A stretch of 40,736 bases of DNA, taken from assembly GCA_050694055.1 (NCBI GenBank), contig JBOGWX010000026.1, positions 1-40,736 of the forward strand, in the 5' to 3' direction. Source of the DNA: WHSV01 sp050694055. Its GTDB lineage: Bacteria; Actinomycetota; CADDZG01; WHSQ01. Below are positions 15,841 to 24,015 of this stretch, piece by piece. The notes beneath the pieces were generated by a model. That model had not been told where the DNA came from. It did not search any database and saw only the letters and a list, made by a program, of their open reading frames with translations. Positions within the stretch are counted from its first letter, which is position 1. Every line of letters starts with the position of its first letter. The translations under genes and the position numbers were made by a program.

Positions 15841-17052
15841 TTGTCCATCGACTTCGAGCTCGACGAGACGGTCGCCACCGTGCGCGACTTCGTCCACGCC
15901 TTCGCCGAGCAGACGCTGCGCCCCCTTGCGCGCGAGGCCGACGAGAAGGGTGAGCTCCCCCGCGACGTCATCAAACAGCTCGGCCGGTTGGCCGGCAATC
16001 GGGCCACGATCATGGCGGAGGAGCGTGTCGAGACCGACGTGAGCAAGCCCATCGGAGCGATGGTCGGCGTGGTCGGCTCGGAGGAGCTCGCGTGGGGCGA
16101 TCCCGCCGTGCTGCTGAACATTCCGGGGCCGGGGCTGGCGGCGCCGTCCATCACTGCGGCGGGCACACCGGAGCAGAAGCAGCGTTTCTTGACGGACGTC
16201 TTCAACGTCGAATCGAACGAGCCCCGCTTCGGTGCTCTGGCCGTGACCGAGCCTCAGGCGGGTTCCGACGTCTCCAACGTCCAGACCACGGCGGTGCGCG
16301 ACGGGGACGAGTGGGTGCTCAACGGCACCAAGGTCTACTGCACCAACGGAGCGCGCGCCGACATCATCGTGGTCAATGCAACCGTCGACAAGAGCTTGGG
16401 CCGCGCCGGGCAGAGGTTCTTCGTGATCACCAAGGGCACGCCCGGCTTCAGGATCGGAAAGATCGAGAAGAAGATGGGCATCCGCGCGAGCGAGACCGCC
16501 GAGTTCGCGCTCGACGATTGCCGCGTGCCCCTGGACAACATCCTCGGGGGGATTGAGGCGCTCGAAGCGGCCCGCAGCGGCCGTGGCTCTGGCTTCAAGG
16601 GAACAATGAAGGCCTTCGACTCGTCACGCCCCTCGGTGGCGGCGATGGCGCTCGGTATCGGACGAGCGGCCTACGAGTACGCGCGCGACTGGACCAAGGC
16701 CGAGCTTCCGATGAGCTCGAACTTCGTTCGCCGGAACGCGATCACCTCGAAACTCGGCACGATGAAGCGGGAGCTCGACTCCGCAAGGGGACTCATATGG
16801 AGGGCTGCCTGGATGGCGGACAACAGGATCTCGAACTCGAAGGAAGCGTCGATGTCGAAGGCCTATGCACCGCAGGCGGCGCTTCGCTGCTGTGTCGGTG
16901 CGATCCAGATCATGGGTCCCGAGGGATACAGCAAAGAGCACCTCGTCGAGAAGTGGTTTCGCGACATCAAGGTGTACGACATCTTCGAGGGGACGGGGCA
17001 GATTCAAAGGGTCATCATCAGCCGGGCGATCCTCGGCCGGCTGGACAGGTGA
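15841..17052 (+). CDS. Acyl-CoA dehydrogenase, catalytic-type subunit
   Basis: TTG 15841 follows a purine-rich SD (AAGGAAAGGAAAGAG). The 403-residue protein has all family marks: VTEPQAGSDVSNVQ (flavin contact, about residue 140), WVLNGTKVYCTNGA, the KMGIRASETAEFALDDCRVP segment, and the C-terminal IFEGTGQIQRVIISRAIL carrying the catalytic glutamate. It oxidises an acyl-CoA to the trans-2-enoyl-CoA, passing electrons to electron-transfer flavoprotein. It follows 48 nt after the atypical subunit and precedes SDR and MaoC genes, so it belongs to one beta-oxidation operon. A long insert around GSGFKGTMKAFDSSRP resembles members acting on bulky substrates; the exact substrate is not determinable. 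Confidence 0.93.
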   Translation: MSIDFELDETVATVRDFVHAFAEQTLRPLAREADEKGELPRDVIKQLGRLAGNRATIMAEERVETDVSKPIGAMVGVVGSEELAWGDPAVLLNIPGPGLAAPSITAAGTPEQKQRFLTDVFNVESNEPRFGALAVTEPQAGSDVSNVQTTAVRDGDEWVLNGTKVYCTNGARADIIVVNATVDKSLGRAGQRFFVITKGTPGFRIGKIEKKMGIRASETAEFALDDCRVPLDNILGGIEALEAARSGRGSGFKGTMKAFDSSRPSVAAMALGIGRAAYEYARDWTKAELPMSSNFVRRNAITSKLGTMKRELDSARGLIWRAAWMADNRISNSKEASMSKAYAPQAALRCCVGAIQIMGPEGYSKEHLVEKWFRDIKVYDIFEGTGQIQRVIISRAILGRLDR

Positions 17053-17124
17053 GCCCGCCGGGCCGAGTCGACCAATAGGGCAACTAGGATCACGACCAAG
17101 TCGAACACCAGGAGGGACGACGAG

Positions 17125-18051
17125 ATGGGTTTGCTCGACGGAAAGGTAGCGATCGTCACGGGCGCGGGTCGCGGTATCGGCCGGGAGCACGCGCTCGCGC
17201 TCGCACGAGAGGGGGCCGGGGTCCTGGTCAACGATCTCGGCGGCTCCGCGGCCGGCGAGGGCAGCGACCAGACTCCGGCACAGCAGGTGGCCGACGAGAT
17301 CACTGCGGCCGGCGGCGAGGCGGCCGCCAACTACGACAACGTCGCGGACTTCCAGGGTGCCGAGAACCTGATCAAGCAGGCGGTCGATGCGTTCGGCCGC
17401 CTCGACATCCTGGTCAACAATGCCGGCATTCTGCGGGACCGGATGCTCGTGAACCTCTCCGAAGATGAGTGGGATGCGGTCATCAACGTGCACCTCAAAG
17501 GCCACTACGCGCCGACCCGTTATGCGGCCGCGTACTGGCGCGCTCAGTCCAAGGAGGGCAACCCCGTCTCGGGCCGCATCATCAACACGGCCAGCCCGTC
17601 CGGCGTCTTCGGCAACGTGGGCCAGGCGAACTACGGTGCCGCCAAGGCCGGGATCGCAGCGTTCACCGTGATCGCGGCGCAAGAGCTGTCTCGCTACGGG
17701 GTCACCGTCAACTGTCTGGCCCCCAACGCGCGCACGCGCATGACCGAGGACATCTTCGCCGGCCTGCCGGCACCCGAGGAGGGCGGCTACGATCCCTTGA
17801 GCCCCGACAACATCTCTCCCATAGTCGTGGCGCTTGCGAGCGACGACGCCGCCAACATCACGGGTCAGGTCTTCTTCGTCTACGGCCCGGCCATAAACGT
17901 GCTCAAGGGTTGGGATTCGGGGACGCTCATCAAACAGGATGCGAAGTGGGATCCGGTCGAGCTCGCCGCCAAGCTCAAGGAGAACTTCCCCCACGGCATC
18001 GCCCCCGAGGGAATGATGCCCATGGTCTTGAGAGCCGCGGGGGAGGGCTAG
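17125..18051 (+). CDS. SDR family (3R)-hydroxyacyl-CoA dehydrogenase-like oxidoreductase
   Basis: A GGAGGG SD precedes ATG 17125. The 308-residue protein has the NAD(P)-binding TGAGRGIGREHALALA, the NNAG motif and the SDR catalytic set: Ser in NTASPSGVFG and YxxxK in YGAAKAG. The extra C-terminal segment, INVLKGWDSGT and KWDPVELAAKLKENF, is characteristic of SDRs related to the dehydrogenase half of peroxisomal multifunctional enzyme type 2. These oxidise (3R)-hydroxyacyl-CoA to 3-ketoacyl-CoA. That fits the following genes, which encode R-specific MaoC hydratases that would supply this substrate. The stop codon directly abuts the ATG of the next gene. Confidence 0.9.
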   Translation: MGLLDGKVAIVTGAGRGIGREHALALAREGAGVLVNDLGGSAAGEGSDQTPAQQVADEITAAGGEAAANYDNVADFQGAENLIKQAVDAFGRLDILVNNAGILRDRMLVNLSEDEWDAVINVHLKGHYAPTRYAAAYWRAQSKEGNPVSGRIINTASPSGVFGNVGQANYGAAKAGIAAFTVIAAQELSRYGVTVNCLAPNARTRMTEDIFAGLPAPEEGGYDPLSPDNISPIVVALASDDAANITGQVFFVYGPAINVLKGWDSGTLIKQDAKWDPVELAAKLKENFPHGIAPEGMMPMVLRAAGEG

Positions 18052-18519
18052 ATGGCGAGCGAAGGTCGGGGGGCGGCAGAGCGAGAGCTGATCTTCAACC
18101 TGCCGGTCGATCTCACCCACGTCCAGGAATTCGCGCGCGCGGTCGGCGAGGACAACCCCGTGTTCTTCGACGCGGAGGCGGCCGAACAACATGGCTTCCC
18201 CAACGTGGTGGCTCCGCCGACGTTCACCACCACGCAGATCTTTCAGGTGCCGCGCGACCGGCGCGAGCAACAACTCGGGGCGAACCTCGACTACGGGCGC
18301 GTCCTGCACGGCGAGCAGGAGTTCGTCTACCGGCGCCTCCCCGTTGCAGGCGAGACGCTAAAGGGCCATATGCGCATCGCCAAGGACTTCACGAAGCAGG
18401 GCAAGCGCGGCGGCGCGATGCGGTTCGTAACCTACGAGTCTGTCTTCAGCGACGACGCGGGGGAAGAGGTGCTGACCGCCCGCTACACGCTGATCGAAAC
18501 CGCTAAGGACGTTGGCTAG
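18052..18519 (+). CDS. FAS1-like/MaoC N-type hot-dog dehydratase subunit
   Basis: The ATG follows the SDR stop without any gap, so translation is coupled. The 155-residue protein is a single hot-dog domain of the MaoC N-terminal (FAS1-like dehydratase, HadA/HadC-like) group, with FARAVGEDNPVFFD and VAPPTFTTTQIF near the start and the long strand LHGEQEFVYRRLPVAGETL. It lacks the catalytic GDxNPxH motif. Such domains pair with a catalytic MaoC partner, as in mycobacterial HadAB or the steroid hydratase ChsH1-ChsH2. The next gene supplies that partner. Together they should hydrate a 2-enoyl-CoA. Confidence 0.85.
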   Translation: MASEGRGAAERELIFNLPVDLTHVQEFARAVGEDNPVFFDAEAAEQHGFPNVVAPPTFTTTQIFQVPRDRREQQLGANLDYGRVLHGEQEFVYRRLPVAGETLKGHMRIAKDFTKQGKRGGAMRFVTYESVFSDDAGEEVLTARYTLIETAKDVG

Positions 18520-18553
18520 CAATCCTCTCGAGGGGCGCGCAAGGGGGACACGC

Positions 18554-19006
18554 ATGAGCGAAGTTCAGAGGATCAGGCGGGACGGGATCACGCCGGGAAT
18601 GGATCTGGGCGAGGTCGTCTACGGACCCATGGAGCGCGGCGACTTCAAGGCCTACGCCGACGCGTCGGGCGACGACAATCCCATTCATCAAGACGAGGAT
18701 TACGCGCGCAGAACCGGCGCTCCGACCGTCTTTGCGATGGGGATGCTCCCGGCCGGCTACCTTGCGCACGCGATCTCCGACTGGTTCGGGGGTCCGCAAC
18801 ACCTGCGCCGTTTCAAAGTTCGCTTTACGACGCGCTCGTGGCCGGGCGACGAGATCGTGTGCATGGGTAAGGTCGAATCCATCGAGGGCAGCCGCGTCAC
18901 GGTGAAGGTGGAAGCACATCGGCGCGGCGACGGCCCCCCGGAGCTGAACCTCGACAACGAGCAGGTCGCGCTCATCGGCGAGGCCGACATCGAACTCCCC
19001 GAATAG
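18554..19006 (+). CDS. MaoC family (R)-specific enoyl-CoA hydratase subunit
   Basis: ATG 18554 follows an AAGGGGG SD; an earlier in-frame TTG at 18512 would overlap the previous gene and is less likely. The 150-residue hot-dog protein has the hydratase-2 motif ASGDDNPIHQDEDYA (Asp and His catalytic, about residues 38-50), and AMGMLPAGYLAHAI forms the central helix. It is the likely catalytic half of a heterodimer with the preceding FAS1-like subunit, adding water to trans-2-enoyl-CoA to give the (3R)-hydroxyacyl-CoA that the SDR would oxidise. Confidence 0.88.
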   Translation: MSEVQRIRRDGITPGMDLGEVVYGPMERGDFKAYADASGDDNPIHQDEDYARRTGAPTVFAMGMLPAGYLAHAISDWFGGPQHLRRFKVRFTTRSWPGDEIVCMGKVESIEGSRVTVKVEAHRRGDGPPELNLDNEQVALIGEADIELPE

Positions 19007-19018
19007 GAGGGCTACACC

Positions 19019-19849
19019 ATGGGATTGAACAAGGAGCTTGCCGGTAAGGAGTACCCGACCAAGACCTTCGAGGTCACCGCGGACCGCATCGAGACCTACG
19101 CGCGCGCCACCAATGACGACAACGAGCGCTACCTCAGGGGGGACGACTCGGTGGCGAGCCCGATCTTTCCGATCGTGAGCGCGTTCGACTCGTTCATGGA
19201 AGCAGCCATGGACTCGGAACTCCAGGCCGACCTGCTGCGGCTCGTCCACGGGGCCGAGGAGCACGTCCTGCACAAGCCGCTGCGTCCCGGCGACACCCTG
19301 ACCGTGACTCCGGTGCTGGAAACGATCGAGACCAAGGAGACGGGCGAGACCTTCACCGTTGCGGCGCAGCAGACGAACCAGGACGGCGACCTGGTGGCGG
19401 AGGTGCGCGGCACGATGTTCATCCGCGGGACGGGCTCGCGCAAGGCCGCGGCAGCGGAGGCGAGGAGCACCGAGCCCGCGCGTGAGATCGTCTACGAGGA
19501 GTCCACCAAGGTCGACGAGGACCAGCCCAAGCGCTACGCCGAGGCGTCGGGCGATCACAACCCGATCCACCTCGACGCCGACATCGCCAAGATGGCAGGA
19601 CTCCCCGGAGTCATCCTGCACGGCATGTGCACGATGGCCATCGCCACCAAGGCTGCGGTCAACGGTCTCGCCGGCGGCGACCCCACGAGGCTCACGCGCG
19701 TCGCCGTGCGCTTCTCGCGCCCCGTGCTGCCGGGCCAGGAGCTCACCACGCGCTTCTGGAAGACCGGGGACTCGACCTACGGCTTCGAGACCTACAACTC
19801 CAAGGGATCGGCCGTCATCAAAGAGGGCGTCGTGGAGCTCGCCTCGTAG
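19019..19849 (+). CDS. Double hot-dog MaoC family enoyl-CoA hydratase
   Basis: SD AGGAGGG lies 8 nt before ATG 19019. The 276-residue protein consists of two hot-dog repeats. The N-terminal one (residues 1-140) has lost the catalytic motif (ARATNDDNERYL). The C-terminal one carries ASGDHNPIHLDADIAKMAG followed by GVILHGMCTMA. This two-domain form resembles hydratase 2 of multifunctional enzyme 2 and mycobacterial Hsd4B-type proteins. It provides a second R-specific enoyl-CoA hydratase in the operon, perhaps for another chain length or for a ring-bearing substrate. It closes the operon and ends 3 nt from the convergent rhomboid gene. Confidence 0.9.
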   Translation: MGLNKELAGKEYPTKTFEVTADRIETYARATNDDNERYLRGDDSVASPIFPIVSAFDSFMEAAMDSELQADLLRLVHGAEEHVLHKPLRPGDTLTVTPVLETIETKETGETFTVAAQQTNQDGDLVAEVRGTMFIRGTGSRKAAAAEARSTEPAREIVYEESTKVDEDQPKRYAEASGDHNPIHLDADIAKMAGLPGVILHGMCTMAIATKAAVNGLAGGDPTRLTRVAVRFSRPVLPGQELTTRFWKTGDSTYGFETYNSKGSAVIKEGVVELAS

Positions 19850-19852
19850 TCG

Positions 19853-20734
19853 CTAGGTGAATAGAAGGTTCGAGGTCCGCCACAGGATCAGGGCGACACC
19901 GACGACCAGGACCGCGCCGAGCGCGGCGCCGGCGAGGAGGGGGCTCGGTTTCTTGCGGCGCCGGTCCATGAGCGCTCCCAGCGCCAGGCCCCCGATGAGT
20001 CCTCCGATGTGGGCCCAGTTGTTGATGCCGGGCACGGTGAAACCGAACACCAGGTTCAGCCCGACGAAGGCCAGCAAGCCGCGCAGATAGTTACCGAGCG
20101 CGGCCGAGTGGCGCCGCTTGTAGAGGTAGGCGATGAGGAAGCCTACGACCCCGAACACCGCCCCCGACGCGCCCAGCGATGAAATGAAGAAGGGGCCGAA
20201 GGCGTAGGAGAACGCGTTGCCCATGAACCCGCTGGTGAGATACATCGCAACGAAGGTTGGGGTTCCGAAGAGTTGCTCGACCTCGGGTCCGTAGATGTAG
20301 AGGATGTAGCAGTTCAGAAGGATGTGTAAGAGAAAGAAGCTGCCGCCGTCGGCGTGCAGGAACATCGAGGTGATGAGCCGCCACCACTCACCCTGCGCAA
20401 CCAACTGAGGAACGTCGGCGAAGCGGTCGGTGAATCCGGGGACCAGCAACTGAATGAGCCACACCGCCACGTTGATGCCGATGATCGTGTAGACGCCCGG
20501 CGCGTTCGCTCTCAGGGCGGTGCGGACCTTGGGGGCCGACTTCCGCGCCTCGGCCACACATTCGGGGCAATGCTGTCCCACCGAGGCGGGGATCGCACAG
20601 CGTCCGCAGATGGGGCGCTCGCAGCGCGAACAGCGCAGGCGCGTGGGGGTCTTCGGGTGTCCGTAGCAGTACAGCTGCTCGGATTCGTCGACGACCTGGC
20701 GCTGGTTCGGCTCCGCTGGTGGTTGCTGGCTCAC
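19853..20734 (-). CDS. Rhomboid family intramembrane serine protease with N-terminal zinc-binding domain
   Basis: The most plausible start is GTG 20734, giving 293 residues; a second GTG two codons earlier is equally possible, and no SD is visible for either. A cytoplasmic Cys-rich domain (YCYGHPKTPTRLRCSRC, then CGRC and CPEC) resembles a B-box-type zinc finger. Six membrane helices follow with the rhomboid catalytic dyad: Ser in LGASGAVFG (about Ser190) and His in NNWAHIGGLIGG (about His242), with the supporting HILLNCYILYIYGPEVEQLFG segment. A seventh helix and short tail close the chain. Rhomboids cleave membrane helices within the bilayer; substrates are unknown. The promoter region is shared divergently with the next gene. 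Confidence 0.9.
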   Translation of the reverse strand: MSQQPPAEPNQRQVVDESEQLYCYGHPKTPTRLRCSRCERPICGRCAIPASVGQHCPECVAEARKSAPKVRTALRANAPGVYTIIGINVAVWLIQLLVPGFTDRFADVPQLVAQGEWWRLITSMFLHADGGSFFLLHILLNCYILYIYGPEVEQLFGTPTFVAMYLTSGFMGNAFSYAFGPFFISSLGASGAVFGVVGFLIAYLYKRRHSAALGNYLRGLLAFVGLNLVFGFTVPGINNWAHIGGLIGGLALGALMDRRRKKPSPLLAGAALGAVLVVGVALILWRTSNLLFT

Positions 20735-20803
20735 GGACACAATCGTGCCATAGGCCGCCTGCTTGTCATTCGACCCGGCGGTTGCACCCCCCGTGGTGAG
20801 ATG

Positions 20804-20848
20804 CCGACATATCCCACAGATCCGATGCTTCATGCCGGACGATGTCGG
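20804..20848. repeat. Inverted repeat in the rhomboid/EEP divergent region
   Basis: CCGACAT (20804-20810) and ATGTCGG (20842-20848) form a seven-base inverted repeat with a 31-nt spacer between the divergent rhomboid and EEP genes. It could be a split operator for both promoters. The half-sites are short enough to be coincidence. Confidence 0.25.
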
Positions 20849-20849
20849 T

Positions 20850-21554
20850 ATGTTAGACGAACTGACGGTCGCCACGTACAACCTTCATCACTGCGAGGGC
20901 CTGGACGGAATCGTGGACGTCGGTCGTGTGGCGCGCGTGCTCACGGGAACGGGAGCCGCGGTCGTCGGGCTGCAGGAGATCGACGACGGCCTGTCCCGCA
21001 GCGGGCGCACCAATCAGCCCACGGAGCTGGCCGAGGCTCTGGGTTTGGAGATCACCTTTTATCCGACGCTCGAGCGGGGCGGTGGACGCTACGGCCTGGG
21101 GCTCGCGGCGAGAGGTGGCGTGGAGGCTCGCTTCGAACGCCTGCCGCGGCGGGGCGACGAGGAACCGCGCGGTGCCTTGGTGGCGCGGACCGGCGACGTC
21201 TGGGTCGTGGTCACCCATCTGTCGCGCGACCGCTTCAGCCGTGCTTCGCAGACGCGCGCGCTGGCCTCCCTGGCGAAGGACCTCGACGGCCCGGTCGTGA
21301 TCATGGGCGACCTCAACCAGACCACCACGTCGCTCGGCCCCCTCACCGAGGTGGGCCTCGTCGGCGACGGGCTGCGCCACCAGACCATGCCGCTCCAGAA
21401 CGTGAGCTGGTGGAGGCGCTGGCTGGGGCTTGCGAAGGGCCGCCACATCGACCACGTCCTGGCCGGTGGAGGGGCGCGGGTGGTGCGCTCTTGGACCGTG
21501 GCCTCGGACGCGTCCGATCACCTGCCCCTCGTCGCCCAGATTGGGCTGCGCTGA
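20850..21554 (+). CDS. Endonuclease/exonuclease/phosphatase (EEP) family hydrolase
   Basis: The product is 234 residues from ATG 20850, where the family's first strand begins (LTVATYNLHHCEGLDG); ATG 20832 is also in frame. The metal-dependent EEP active site is complete: Asn in ATYNLH, Glu in VVGLQEID, the GDLNQ pair, and the C-terminal SDHLP, with GRHIDHVL before it. Members include DNases, sphingomyelinases and inositol phosphatases, and this compact form without a signal peptide does not point to one of them. It is divergent from the rhomboid gene and followed by an unusually AT-rich promoter region. Confidence 0.87.
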   Translation: MLDELTVATYNLHHCEGLDGIVDVGRVARVLTGTGAAVVGLQEIDDGLSRSGRTNQPTELAEALGLEITFYPTLERGGGRYGLGLAARGGVEARFERLPRRGDEEPRGALVARTGDVWVVVTHLSRDRFSRASQTRALASLAKDLDGPVVIMGDLNQTTTSLGPLTEVGLVGDGLRHQTMPLQNVSWWRRWLGLAKGRHIDHVLAGGGARVVRSWTVASDASDHLPLVAQIGLR

Positions 21555-21559
21555 TGCTC

Positions 21560-21600
21560 TTGTTAAGGATGTTGTTATTGTTAAGCTCTGAGCATAAAGT
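21560..21600 (+). promoter_or_regulatory. AT-rich promoter for the lipoprotein-kinase operon
   Basis: TTGTTA (21572-21577), a 17-nt spacer and TAAAGT (21595-21600) form a sigma-70-like promoter. TTGTTA also occurs at 21560 and 21578. This stretch is conspicuously AT-rich for the window. The predicted start near 21607 leaves a leader of about 130 nt before GTG 21736. Confidence 0.5.
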
Positions 21601-21630
21601 AAAGAATCAACCACCGGCCGGGAAGAAGGA

Positions 21631-21710
21631 GCGATCGTCTCGACGATCGCGGGCATTACCCGACGGCGCCGCTGGGGCGGCGGCGAGAGTGGAGCCACCC
21701 CGCGGGTGGC
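21631..21710 (+). promoter_or_regulatory. Leader with two perfect inverted repeats
   Basis: GCGATCGTC-TC-GACGATCGC (21631-21650) and GCCACCC-CGC-GGGTGGC (21694-21710) are perfect inverted repeats of nine and seven base pairs between the promoter and the lipoprotein start. Neither is followed by a U-tract, so they are more likely operators or RNA structural elements than terminators. Confidence 0.45.
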
Positions 21711-21735
21711 GCAACGTGAGGGAAGAGGAAAAGTC

Positions 21736-22146
21736 GTGAGGATTCCGGGGAACCGCCTCGTGGCGGTCGTGGTCCTTGCCTCGGCGGCCCTGCCCGCGTG
21801 CGGGTCCGGCGAGGGCGAACAAGCCCTGGCGTCGGCCAGGGAGCAGACTCGAGAGGCGCTGGCACGACTCGAGCGGCTCGAGGGCCGCATCGACGAGCTC
21901 GAGTCGGAGCTCGGCGACGCACGGGTCTCCAACGACGGGGTCTCCGCGCGCCTCGATGACCTCGCGCGCAAGCTGAAGAAGTCGACCGCGCGGCTCGAGG
22001 GCTCGCTGGGCGAGGCCGAGGGCTCGGCGACGTCCGCCGGCGGGCGTGCCGAGGAGGCGCTCGGCGTGGCCGGAGAGGCGGCCCGCGACATCTCGATACT
22101 CACCAACCGCCTGAACTACCACCTGCGCGATCACGGAGGTGGCTGA
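21736..22146 (+). CDS. Small coiled-coil lipoprotein upstream of the PASTA kinase
   Basis: GTG 21736 follows GAAGAGGAAAAG. The 136-residue product has a signal peptide (RIPGNRLVAVVVLASAALPAC) with a lipobox-like LPAC, in which Pro at -2 is unusual, so Cys of about residue 22 would be lipidated and anchored outside the membrane. The rest is an Arg/Glu-rich heptad pattern (LARLERLEGRIDELESELG), Ala/Gly-rich in its later part. It resembles small outer-face coiled coils, with no enzymatic domain. It is 3 nt from the PASTA kinase gene, so it could be an extracytoplasmic partner or substrate of that kinase; this is inference. Confidence 0.7.
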   Translation: MRIPGNRLVAVVVLASAALPACGSGEGEQALASAREQTREALARLERLEGRIDELESELGDARVSNDGVSARLDDLARKLKKSTARLEGSLGEAEGSATSAGGRAEEALGVAGEAARDISILTNRLNYHLRDHGGG

Positions 22147-22149
22147 GAC

Positions 22150-24003
22150 GTGAAGGTGATGAGGGATCTCGTGGGTGAATGTCTGTCCGGTCGCTACCGG
22201 CTCATCACCAGGCTCGCCGGCGGGGGCATGGGCGACGTCTATCGAGGTCACGATCTCTTGCTCGACCGGCAGGTCGCCGTGAAGGTGCTGCAGTCGAACC
22301 TTGCCGCAGATCCCGAACATCTCCAGCGCTTCAAGGCGGAGGCGCGCGCCGCCGCACGCTTCAGCCATCCCTGTGTCGTCGCGGTTTACGACTGGGGGAG
22401 CGAGCAGGACGACCTCCCCTACATGGTCATGGAGTACGTGTCGGGCAGCGACCTGCGCGATTTGCTGGTTCGTCGAGGCGGAATGGAACGGGGCGTCGCT
22501 CTCGAGATCATGGCCGAGGTGTGCGACGCGCTGGAAGCCGCGCATGCAGTCGGGCTGGTTCATCGCGACGTCAAGCCGGAGAACATCCTCATCGCGCGTG
22601 ACGGCAAGGTGAAGGTCGCCGACTTCGGAATCGCGGTCGTAGCCGACAACGACCGGTCGAGCTCGGGCACGATCCTCGGCACTCTTCGGTACCTGTCGCC
22701 GGAGCAGGCGGCGGGACGCGAGGCGACCCCGTACTCGGACATCTGGGCCGCGGGGGCCGTGCTCGGGGAGTTGCTGACCGGCCGTCCGCCGGAACATGGC
22801 ACGGGAACCGATGCTCTCACGCGGCGCGCGCTCCAGGAACCCACCAAGCCGTCCGACCTCGACGCCTCCGTTCCACCGGAGATCGATGCCATCGTGATGC
22901 GAGCGTGTGCCCGCGACCCGGAGCAGCGCTATGCGAGCGCAGCCGAGATGGGTGACGCGCTAAGGGCTTCGAACGTCGAGTCCTGGGGCCGCAAGGCGCC
23001 GGTGGTCGGCGCCATGTTCGGCGATGCTACGAGCGAGGTGCGCTTACCCGACATGGAGCCCACCTCCTTCGACCCCGGGTCCAAGAAAGCGCGCGCCCGG
23101 CGCCTCGAACGGATTCGAGCGCGCCGGCGGAACGCCTTCTTTGGTCTCGTTGCGGCGTTGTTGCTTACTTTCGGTGGGGCGCGCGCGATCGTCGCGCTGA
23201 CCGCGCCGGAGCGCATCGAAGTGCCGCGGCTCATGCACCTGGCGCGCAACGATGCCGCCGGGGCCCTTCAGGAGCGTGGCCTGGAGCTCGAGGTGACCGG
23301 GCGCGAGCTGTCGCGCACGGTGGAGGCCGGGGCGGTGCTGGACCAGAGTCCTGCGCGCGGAACGCTGCTGGAGGGCTCGTCGGTAGAGGTCGTGCTGTCA
23401 AAGGGTCCTCCGAAGGTCAACGTCCCCGACCTCACCGGCATGACGAAGTCGCAGCTCGAGGTCCGTCTCAGGGCCAGCGGTCTCGAGTTGGGGAAGCTGT
23501 CCCGCGAGTTCTCTCTCGAGCCAGAGGGCACGGTGATCTCGCAACAGCCCGCAGACGGCAAGGTCAGGTGGGGCGATGCGATCTCCGCCGCGCTGAGCAA
23601 GGGTCCGCAGTCGCTCGACCTCCCCGAGGTGTCGGGACTGAGATTCGCGGCCGCAGCCAAGGCGCTCGAGCGGGCCGGCTTCGTTGCGGTGAGGGTCGAT
23701 TCCTATTCGGACGATGTCGATGAGGGCGATGTGGTGTCGATCGAACCCGGCGCGGGCACCTCGGCCCCCGAGGGCAGCGAGGTCAAGGTCTACGTCTCGG
23801 TGGGCCCCGAGTTCGAGGAGCTCACCATGCCCGACGTGCGCAATCTCTCGCTCGCCGCCGCCAGGGCGAAGCTCGAGAGCAAAGCTCTGCGCGTCGACGT
23901 CGTGCAGTCGTGCGGAAGCAACGGGACGACCGTCGTGGACACCGATCCCATCGCCGGCGTCACGGTGAGGGAGAACGAGGTCGTGGCGCTGTTCGTCTGC
24001 TGA
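22150..24003 (+). CDS. PASTA-domain Ser/Thr protein kinase (PknB-like)
   Basis: GTG 22150 lies 9 nt after GGAGG, which is inside the end of the lipoprotein gene. The 617-residue protein has a cytoplasmic kinase domain (residues 15-280): a glycine loop LAGGGMGDVY, Lys45 in VAVK, catalytic HRDVKPEN (Asp140) and DFG (Asp158), plus the APE-like region YLSPEQAAG. A basic juxtamembrane stretch (KKARARRLERIRARRR) is followed by one membrane helix (about 325-345) and four extracellular PASTA repeats, for example VPDLTGMTKSQLEVRLRASG. PknB-type kinases sense peptidoglycan or lipid II fragments and control cell-wall synthesis and division. No penicillin-binding protein, RodA or PstP phosphatase gene is adjacent, unlike the usual pknB locus. 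Confidence 0.95.
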   Translation: MKVMRDLVGECLSGRYRLITRLAGGGMGDVYRGHDLLLDRQVAVKVLQSNLAADPEHLQRFKAEARAAARFSHPCVVAVYDWGSEQDDLPYMVMEYVSGSDLRDLLVRRGGMERGVALEIMAEVCDALEAAHAVGLVHRDVKPENILIARDGKVKVADFGIAVVADNDRSSSGTILGTLRYLSPEQAAGREATPYSDIWAAGAVLGELLTGRPPEHGTGTDALTRRALQEPTKPSDLDASVPPEIDAIVMRACARDPEQRYASAAEMGDALRASNVESWGRKAPVVGAMFGDATSEVRLPDMEPTSFDPGSKKARARRLERIRARRRNAFFGLVAALLLTFGGARAIVALTAPERIEVPRLMHLARNDAAGALQERGLELEVTGRELSRTVEAGAVLDQSPARGTLLEGSSVEVVLSKGPPKVNVPDLTGMTKSQLEVRLRASGLELGKLSREFSLEPEGTVISQQPADGKVRWGDAISAALSKGPQSLDLPEVSGLRFAAAAKALERAGFVAVRVDSYSDDVDEGDVVSIEPGAGTSAPEGSEVKVYVSVGPEFEELTMPDVRNLSLAAARAKLESKALRVDVVQSCGSNGTTVVDTDPIAGVTVRENEVVALFVC

Positions 24004-24015
24004 GCCGAGCTTTCC

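Noticed and set aside
16624..18309. 561-codon minus-strand frame across the acyl-CoA dehydrogenase, SDR and hydratase genes
   Set aside because: It spans three well-supported plus-strand genes and their junctions, so it is a GC-driven shadow.
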